Shown: in pieces, positions 62,101-64,000 of the stretch
How positions within the stretch are numbered: position 1 is the first letter of the stretch
Layout of the letters: each line of letters opens with the position of its first letter
Assembly (NCBI RefSeq): GCF_032062135.1
Contig: NC_092859.1
Location: forward strand, 129,186,140-129,250,139
Direction: 5' to 3'
DNA: 64,000 bases
Source of the DNA: Pyxicephalus adspersus
Lineage: Eukaryota > Chordata > Amphibia > Anura > Pyxicephalidae
The notes under the pieces: generated by a model
What the model saw: the letters and a program-made list of their open reading frames with translations, nothing else
The model's database searches: none
Told to the model about the DNA's origin: nothing
Made by a program: the position numbers and the translations under genes

Positions 62101-63200
62101 TTCCATTTTAAATATTATGTTGTTTTTTTTATTTATTTTACAAATACTACAGAAAAAGTAAGCAGTCTAAAGAAAAGATTGCTAACAGGCAGGTAAATAT
62201 GGTATATTGGAGAAGGGACATCGCCTGTCCCTTCTGCAATAATCAACCTGTCTACTTTCAATTTCTTACTTTTAAATTATAGTTCCACTATAACAATACA
62301 GCTCCCCCATAGAATCCATCAAAAAATATCTTAGCCGATTGCAACTTAATCAGGAAATAATTGTATGTTTTGGGTAGTATTCCCTCAAGCCTAATGATTT
62401 CAGGAGAAAAATCGTTCCTTGATGATTGCTGTTATTAGATTGGATTGGCAGCAGGTAATTTTTTTTCTTTTACTGTTTAGTTAGCTATTCAGCTAAGACT
62501 CTTAACAATTGTTTATGTTAAAGTGTCTCTAAACCCAAAACCATGAATAAATAATTGATCACATTCCTAACTGGTTGTCTCAGTATATCTTACAATAGGT
62601 ACTCCAGATTTCATGGAAAGAAAAATATATTTTAAGTCCACCTGATTGCAATTGGTGGTTCTCTATGGTCCCATTCTATGCGCAATGCATCCTCCTTTGG
62701 GTGTTTCTAAAAGAGTACTTTTCAATATCTTATTTCTCTAAAGAAACAAGATTGCATTTCCTGTTATACTGAGCTTAAATTGATTGAAGTCATCTAAAAT
62801 ACAATAGTCGCCTTGCTTCTGTGTGTATTCCTTTACCATTATTAGTAAGTAGCACTTAAGTAGACCTATTAGCGAACTCTTGTGCTGTGGAGCTGCCTTA
62901 GATGTTATTTTTTTATCAGAATAATGTGTTATCTTTGTGATCAGGGAGAATCGCTTGAAGATGGATGGCATAAGGAAAGTCTGGGGAAAAGAAGGTTACC
63001 TTTTGAAAAAAGAAAGTAAATCTAGTAATCCAGAGTCAATCTCTCCCCCACTGGAAAGTGGTATTTCATTGGGTGAGGATGAAGAACAGGCTGGAGCTTC
63101 TGGGGAACAATCCTTGGAACTTGTTTCAGAAGAAGATCAAGAAAAGAAACAGCTGGCTTCCTCCTTGTTTGTTGGCCTAGGATCCAATGCTGTCAGCTTG
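29652..63200 (+). CDS. AP4E1: AP-4 complex epsilon-1 subunit gene (partial, with a coding gap)
   Basis: AP4E1 is the large epsilon subunit of the AP-4 heterotetramer, a clathrin-independent trans-Golgi adaptor that exports cargo such as ATG9A (known). Sixteen exons spell about 705 codons matching human AP4E1 in order: MSEIVERTL, the adaptin N-terminal HEAT/ARM solenoid ([60 protein letters not shown], [11 protein letters not shown]), then the start of the hinge ([22 protein letters not shown]). The ear-domain exons lie beyond 64000. Splice sites are GT/AG and phases agree, except across 53963-56667, where about 70 residues are missing. The human protein is about 1137 residues. The coding sequence is otherwise free of stops and frameshifts. 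Confidence 0.95.
30040..30409. repeat. 29-bp GC-rich minisatellite with assembly gap
   Basis: The 29-base unit GTTGCCCCTGGCGGGTGCCC + TGCGTTGGC starts at 30040, 30069 and 30098. After 162 Ns (30120-30281) it continues at 30288, 30317 and 30346 with CCAGG instead of CCTGG. Two further units are variant (GGTGCCGCAGCC). It is in AP4E1 intron 1. The proteins readable here in several frames are artefacts, because 29 is not a multiple of 3. Confidence 0.93.
30410..31734. other. AP4E1 intron 1, middle part
   Basis: AT-rich DNA with an open frame at 31236-31679 that shows no family motif. Nothing else recognised. Confidence 0.5.
31735..34004 (+). pseudogene. Decayed, poly(A)-tailed copy of a transposon-associated gene
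   Basis: An upstream ATG (31737, [12 protein letters not shown]) shifts frame into [12 protein letters not shown]. Then come [51 protein letters not shown], then (after the MITE) [57 protein letters not shown], [14 protein letters not shown] and [13 protein letters not shown] know this multicopy protein family from animal genomes, where it behaves like a mobile gene, but cannot name its class. Paired CxxC motifs suggest an N-terminal zinc-binding domain. Many stops and shifts are present. AATAAA at 33968 and an A13 run at 33992-34004 suggest a retrocopy. Confidence 0.7.
32445..33021. mobile_element. piggyBac-type MITE inside the gene relic
   Basis: This 577-bp element has inverted ends CCTCCCTAG / CTAGGGAGG. 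The left flank is TTAA (32441-32444) and the right TTAT (33022-33025), one change from the TTAA duplication. It splits the relic between FVYCHNISG and LEELGIP. The long inner arms form a palindrome (ACTATTATATTATACTGTAA words near 32810 and 32930). A sister copy is at 49018-49577. Confidence 0.85.
34175..34328. repeat. Short interspersed repeat (GGGTGGT family)
   Basis: CAGTGCTCAACCCAGAAATT and AACCACCCAAAAACAGCTGG match, in the opposite orientation, 61628-61757 (AACCACCCAAAAACAGTTGG and GAGTTGAACACTG). The CAGTG...CACTG ends suggest a hAT-type MITE. Confidence 0.55.
34382..34645. mobile_element. Degraded Harbinger-type MITE
   Basis: GGGCTATGTACACACGTCAG is at the left. TTGTCGTTGGAAATGATTGT and AGATCCTTTCC at the right match the inner arms of 13295-13619. 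The right terminus is lost. Confidence 0.55.
34725..34919. mobile_element. Partial hAT MITE, family of 6681
   Basis: It ends AAAGTTTGCTGACCCCTG, the complement of the left end of 6681-7004. It shares the GAAATCCCTCTCCTC interior. The left end is missing. Confidence 0.65.
35065..35378. mobile_element. Fold-back MITE
   Basis: Left arm GACTGTTTCCCCAGTGTTTA + ACCTGAGGCTTT pairs with right arm AAAGCCTCAGGTTAAACATT + AGGGAAACAGTC. It lies about 40 bp before AP4E1 exon 2. Class unknown. Confidence 0.7.
35419..35490 (+). CDS. AP4E1: AP4E1 exon 2
   Basis: This 72-bp exon after TTTTCCAG encodes [17 protein letters not shown], then SSPNTTL. The donor is GTACGT. It is in phase with exons 1 and 3. Intron 1 before it is about 5.6 kb and full of repeats. 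Confidence 0.95.
35491..37300. other. AP4E1 intron 2
   Basis: No recognised repeat or exon. A pyrimidine-rich tract lies at 36090-36480. Confidence 0.5.
37301..37424 (+). CDS. AP4E1: AP4E1 exon 3
   Basis: This 124-bp exon after GTTATAG encodes [19 protein letters not shown], then [20 protein letters not shown] and RV plus a split codon. The donor is GTATGT. This is the most conserved start of the adaptin trunk. Confidence 0.96.
38095..38145. repeat. Harbinger MITE remnant
   Basis: AAGATCCTTTCCAATGACAA and AACGTGTACATAGCCTTA match the right half of the 13295 family. Only the end survives. Confidence 0.5.
38858..38931 (+). CDS. AP4E1: AP4E1 exon 4
   Basis: This 74-bp exon encodes [20 protein letters not shown] and NTVLK. 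It has a TTTCCAG acceptor and a GTAACA donor and ends in phase 0. Confidence 0.96.
39753..39874 (+). CDS. AP4E1: AP4E1 exon 5
   Basis: This 122-bp exon encodes [20 protein letters not shown], then [20 protein letters not shown]. It has a CTCTTAG acceptor and a GTAAGC donor, and a Lys codon is split with exon 6. Confidence 0.96.
41758..41917 (+). CDS. AP4E1: AP4E1 exon 6
   Basis: This 160-bp exon encodes [40 protein letters not shown] and [13 protein letters not shown]. It has a TTCTAG acceptor and a GTAAAA donor. Confidence 0.96.
42034..42200 (+). CDS. AP4E1: AP4E1 exon 7
   Basis: This 167-bp exon encodes [40 protein letters not shown] and [15 protein letters not shown]. The acceptor is GCACAG after a T-tract and the donor is GTAAAA. 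It ends in phase 2. Confidence 0.96.
42520..42642. repeat. 41-bp tandem repeat, three copies
   Basis: The unit AAATCCAAAAAAGAGTAGCC + GTTTGAGGTCTCTTCAGTTC + C occurs three times in a row. The third copy has one A-to-G change and a diverged last base. It is in AP4E1 intron 7 and is recent, given near-identity. Confidence 0.92.
42960..43115. mobile_element. Palindromic repeat, GAAACACATGGACC family
   Basis: AACAGGGAATCTGATGCTCC pairs roughly with the complementary GGGAATGTGTGATTCCCTGT at the other end. The core CCATTGAAACACATGGACCA is shared with 23800 and 44990. It is nonautonomous. Confidence 0.55.
43273..43346 (+). CDS. AP4E1: AP4E1 exon 8
   Basis: This 74-bp exon encodes [20 protein letters not shown] and NITY. 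It has a TTTTTAG acceptor and a GTAAGT donor. Confidence 0.95.
43438..43560 (+). CDS. AP4E1: AP4E1 exon 9
   Basis: This 123-bp exon encodes [20 protein letters not shown], then [20 protein letters not shown] and L. The intron before it is only 91 bp. The donor is GTAAGT. Confidence 0.96.
43790..43935 (+). repeat. LINE 3' tail (L2/CR1-like)
   Basis: GATTGTAAGCTCTTTCAGAA, then TTAATGTACAGCACTGCGTA, ATATGTTGGCGCTTTATAAA and an ATAAT tail. Same family as 1726-1860. Confidence 0.65.
44273..44907. mobile_element. Tc1/mariner-type MITE (CCCCGAAAATAAGAC family)
   Basis: This 635-bp element starts CCGTGTTTCCCCGAAAATAA and ends TACTTTCGGGGAAACACGG, flanked by TA on both sides (44271-44272, 44908-44909). 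Subterminal repeats AGGTCTTATTTTC recur at both ends. It carries a CTCF-like motif at 44469-44483. Confidence 0.8.
44469..44483 (+). promoter_or_regulatory. CTCF-like motif inside a MITE
   Basis: ACAGCAGGTGGCGCT fits CCASYAGRKGGCRSY except for the first base. It lies in the interior of the 44273-44907 element. Confidence 0.45.
44960..45085. repeat. Palindromic repeat, GAAACACATGGACC family
   Basis: ATCAATTACTACTATTGAAA, then CACATAAACCTGGAGGATTC and AAGAATGTTTCAGTTAATGT. Third and most diverged copy of the family seen at 42960. Confidence 0.5.
45298..45627. mobile_element. Fold-back MITE, CCTGATTTATTAAAGC family
   Basis: It starts GGGCCTGATTTAATAAAGCT and ends AACTTTAATAAATCAGGCC. The central part differs from 8109-8319, so it is internally rearranged or a composite. 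Confidence 0.7.
45875..45984 (+). CDS. AP4E1: AP4E1 exon 10
   Basis: This 110-bp exon encodes [20 protein letters not shown], then [17 protein letters not shown]. The acceptor is TTTTGTAG. The donor GTCAGG is weaker than the others in this gene. Confidence 0.95.
45985..47499. other. AP4E1 intron 10, left part
   Basis: AT-rich with poly(A) at 47297-47309. The open frame at 46834-47157 has no recognised motif. The Helitron 5' end could lie within the last few hundred bases but was not identified. Confidence 0.45.
47719..48361. mobile_element. hAT MITE nested in the Helitron
   Basis: This 643-bp element starts CAGGGGTGTCAAACTCAAAT and ends CTGTTCAGGACACCCCTG. Flanking octamers ATCTAGAC and AACTACAG agree at 5 of 8. 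It interrupts the 66-bp coding repeat of the Helitron. Confidence 0.75.
48370..48750 (+). repeat. 66-bp coding tandem repeat of the Helitron
   Basis: About six units of 22 codons read [20 protein letters not shown]. Two versions alternate ([10 protein letters not shown] and [10 protein letters not shown]), giving a 132-bp higher-order unit. A further piece is left of the nested MITE (47615-47715). Confidence 0.8.
49018..49577. mobile_element. piggyBac-type MITE nested in the Helitron
   Basis: This 560-bp element has ends CCTTCCTAG / CTAGGGAGG and exact TTAA duplications at 49014-49017 and 49578-49581. It is a close sister of 32445-33021 in sequence and internal palindrome. Confidence 0.9.
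50158..50192. repeat. (TA)n microsatellite
   Basis: This is an uninterrupted TA run of about 35 bp in AP4E1 intron 10. Confidence 0.9.
50290..50960. repeat. GC-rich unclassified interspersed repeat
   Basis: The segment from GTGTAATGTGCCTGGGCACA to about ATCGCTGGCGGGGTAAGTA is CpG-rich, unlike the intron around it. It includes AGTCAGGGCAGGCAGAGTTC and GTAGCGCGCGCCTC. The style is that of an LTR or nonautonomous retroelement, but no ends or coding motif could be fixed. Confidence 0.4.
51472..51627 (+). CDS. AP4E1: AP4E1 exon 11
   Basis: This 156-bp exon after CTTCTTACAG encodes [20 protein letters not shown], then [20 protein letters not shown] and [13 protein letters not shown] place the end before GTGTGA at 51628, because phase 0 there joins exon 12 (WFVETMN). 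Human reads EKYAPDNAWFIQTMN at this place, so the frog junction is two residues shorter. Reading through would hit a stop one codon later. The donor is weak, so the end is less certain than the rest. Confidence 0.88.
51628..53221. other. AP4E1 intron 11, left part
   Basis: Contains a (TG)n run at 52133-52155. No defined element otherwise. Confidence 0.5.
53222..53465 (+). mobile_element. tRNA-derived SINE, plus strand
   Basis: CAGCATGGTGGCTCACTGGT head, CGTAGGTTTCCTCCCACATT body, TTAGGTTAATCGGCTTCCCC and tail TTGTACAGCGCTATGTAATA. Same family as 27245-27552, with an internal deletion near the B box. Confidence 0.75.
53870..53963 (+). CDS. AP4E1: AP4E1 exon 12
   Basis: This 94-bp exon encodes [20 protein letters not shown] and [11 protein letters not shown] plus the first base of the next codon. 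It has an ACAACCAG acceptor and a GTAAGT donor. It should be followed by an exon beginning (G)FDDE; none is found before the next matching exon. Confidence 0.95.
53964..55441. other. AP4E1: AP4E1 intron 12, expected exon absent
   Basis: I read all plus-strand frames here for the conserved segment FDDE, LYAVQSYL, VMSWVLGEY, LYKLL and found none. Otherwise AT-rich intronic DNA. Confidence 0.6.
55442..55619. repeat. Half of a hAT element
   Basis: GCAGTGGTCCCCAACCTTTC is a hAT-type left end. An internal inverted pair CTATTCTCAG / CTGAGAATAG follows (55517, 55552). The right end (GGTTGGGGACCACTG) is not found before AP4E1 exon 14. The LINE fragment begins directly after. Confidence 0.55.
55620..56666 (-). 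mobile_element. L2/CR1-type LINE reverse-transcriptase fragment, truncated at both ends
   Basis: On the minus strand: [17 protein letters not shown], then [50 protein letters not shown], then after a frameshift [52 protein letters not shown] and [13 protein letters not shown]. These are RT motifs including the catalytic YADD. It stops after DKVSCCLV, so it lacks its own C-terminus and 3' end, and it lacks the 5' endonuclease. Its right edge abuts AP4E1 exon 14. Confidence 0.88.
56667..56874 (+). CDS. AP4E1: AP4E1 exon 14 (start uncertain; preceding coding sequence missing)
   Basis: This encodes [58 protein letters not shown] and NSSCEDLS, matching human KAWLIAAVTKL through RSCEDL. The donor is GTAAAT. 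The placed start follows GGTGACAG, but that sequence appears to be LINE-derived, since the antisense LINE can be read up to about 56660. The true exon may originally have extended further 5'. Taken at face value, exon 12 (phase 1) cannot join here in frame. The number 14 is provisional and allows for one missing exon. Confidence 0.85.
57410..57524 (+). CDS. AP4E1: AP4E1 exon 15
   Basis: This 115-bp exon after TTCTTGCAG encodes [20 protein letters not shown], then [18 protein letters not shown]. The donor is GTACAC. This is the end of the trunk and the start of the flexible hinge. Confidence 0.95.
58270..58785. mobile_element. MITE at TTAA, piggyBac-like
   Basis: This 516-bp element between TTAA 58266-58269 and 58786-58789 has ends AGCGGGAGTTAACCC and GAGTTTAGAACTGCT (imperfect inverted repeats). 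The interior is CpG-rich and gives spurious frames on both strands. Confidence 0.65.
58901..59036 (+). CDS. AP4E1: AP4E1 exon 16
   Basis: This 136-bp exon encodes [19 protein letters not shown], then [20 protein letters not shown] and ETAQK. It has a GTTTTAG acceptor and a GTAAGT donor and ends in phase 2. Human has LNFEPYGLSFSSSGFTGRQSP and SGNSAETGLKE here, typical of a fast-evolving hinge. Confidence 0.94.
59935..60155 (+). repeat. Intron 16 duplicate, copy A
   Basis: AAAACCTGAGGGACAAATAT, TTGTGTACTTATTATCACAG and TAAAGCAGTTTTCCATTTTT to TACTACAGAAAAAAGAAGCA align along about 200 bp with 61985-62175. Many substitutions show it is old. Confidence 0.75.
60156..61627. other. AP4E1 intron 16, middle part
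   Basis: 60470-60780 is richer in GC and contains ACGTTCACATCGGCAGTGAG, a word I associate with frog MITEs, but ends were not fixed. The rest is featureless. Confidence 0.4.
61628..61757. repeat. Short interspersed repeat (GGGTGGT family)
   Basis: TGTTCTCCCCAGCCCCTTTT, AACCACCCAAAAACAGTTGG and TTCTGAGTTGAACACTG. Inverted relative to 34175-34328. Confidence 0.55.
61985..62175 (+). repeat. Intron 16 duplicate, copy B
   Basis: AAAACCTGAGGCACAAATTT, TTGTGTACATATTATCACAG and TAAAGCAGTTTTCCATTTTA to TACTACAGAAAAAGTAAGCA. Same orientation as copy A, about 2.05 kb away. Confidence 0.75.
62945..63200 (+). CDS. AP4E1: AP4E1 exon 17
   Basis: This 256-bp exon after GTGATCAG encodes [39 protein letters not shown], an acidic linker ([22 protein letters not shown]) and [16 protein letters not shown]. 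The donor is GTAAGT at 63201. It matches human LEGIKKLWGKEGYLPKKES and [14 protein letters not shown]. The remaining hinge and ear exons are outside the window. Confidence 0.95.
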
Positions 63201-64000
63201 GTAAGTGTTGGATTAACACTGCTACTATCAAAAAACTCTATACCTGCTTTTTTGCTTTTCCAGGCAGACATGTGCTTTGCCCATTCTGGGGGGGGACGAA
63301 AATAGGTTAGCATGCAAAGTAATTAGTAGTAATTAGTAGTTTGAGTAATTAGTTTGCTTGAATCTCCGAGTTCCCAGTAATATCTTGAAGTAATTGTTTT
63401 CTGTATGACTTTATCATTCTCTCAGATTTGACCCACCCTTTACAAAATTGCTTCAGTTCATTGAAGTTTCAGTCATTGCATGTGATGTTGTGTATTATAA
63501 ATAGAAATTTCCTCCTAGGCCTCATCTCAGTTATAATGGAAGTCTTGTGGTTTGTATGTATACAACTTTGCAAACCCAAGCCATGCTACCATGTTCTTTT
63601 TGAAGAGATGTGGCTTTCTCCTGGCAAACCCTCTCAAGAAATCCGCACCTGTTCAACATATTTTTCTAACTGTAGTGTCATGAACGTTAACATGCCGAGG
63701 CCTGTAATGTAGTTATTGGGGTTTTTGCAACTTCTTTGAGCATTGCACATTCTGACTTTGGGGAGTATTTGATGCAACATCCACTCCTGGCAAGACTGGC
63801 ACTTGTCTTGAATGTTTTCCACTTGTGAATAAAAATTTCCACTGTGGAATGATGACACTGGTCAACAAACATTTTCTTGCCAAACAGATTAAAGTCATTT
63901 TATTTTATGTTTGATGCACAGATTCCAAATATAGTATTGGTTTTGCAAGATTGGCTTTAGTTTTTGAAATAATGACCTCAATATTAACTTCATAGAAAAC
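63201..64000. other. AP4E1 intron 17, left part
   Basis: No exon matching the next AP4E1 segment (hinge before the ear) was found before the window ends. Confidence 0.6.

Overview
The window is vertebrate nuclear DNA, most likely from a frog. It holds two multi-exon genes arranged head to head in a repeat-rich background. The frog assignment is an inference. It rests on the repeat families: fold-back MITEs beginning CCTGATTTATTAAAGCTC, Harbinger-type MITEs with AGCTRCGTACACAC ends, piggyBac-type MITEs with CCTCCCTAG ends at TTAA, and a tRNA-derived SINE. I recognise these as typical of neobatrachian (ranoid) frogs. The exon proteins diverge from human by roughly the amount expected for an amphibian. 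No prokaryotic gene, integrated virus or CRISPR array was seen.

Left half, minus strand (6332-20170): exons 1-8 of SCG3 (secretogranin III), a granin of dense-core secretory granules. All eight exons have GT/AG borders and compatible phases. The last third of the protein lies beyond the left edge of the window. The SCG3 introns carry LINE, SINE and MITE debris and two AT-rich minisatellite fields. Just upstream of the ATG is a CpG-rich leader with a possible split RE1/REST site.

Middle (20520-29650): the intergenic space. It holds a 2.3-kb degenerate TCAATCCATCA-type satellite with an approximately 1.15-kb higher-order repeat, split by a 431-bp hAT MITE with a clean 8-bp target duplication. 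It also holds several MITEs and a SINE. Two CTCF-like motifs and an ETS-like motif sit directly upstream of the second gene.

Right half, plus strand (29652-63200): AP4E1, the epsilon subunit of the AP-4 adaptor complex that sorts cargo at the trans-Golgi network. Sixteen coding exons can be placed, about 705 codons. The C-terminal hinge and ear exons lie beyond the right edge. Coding sequence for about 70 residues expected between 53963 and 56667 is absent. The space instead holds half a hAT element and an antisense LINE fragment that stops at the next exon. This is the most notable observation: real exon loss, a rearrangement, or an assembly error.

The AP4E1 introns also hold a 29-bp GC-rich minisatellite with an assembly gap, a decayed poly(A)-tailed copy of an unclassified transposon-associated gene, and a Helitron relic with a recognisable 3' hairpin/CTAG end. 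The gene copy and the Helitron were each later hit by a piggyBac-type MITE, and the Helitron also by a hAT MITE. I found no convincing novel multi-gene system. What is unusual here is structural: nested transposons, tandem arrays, regulatory motifs and the missing exon.
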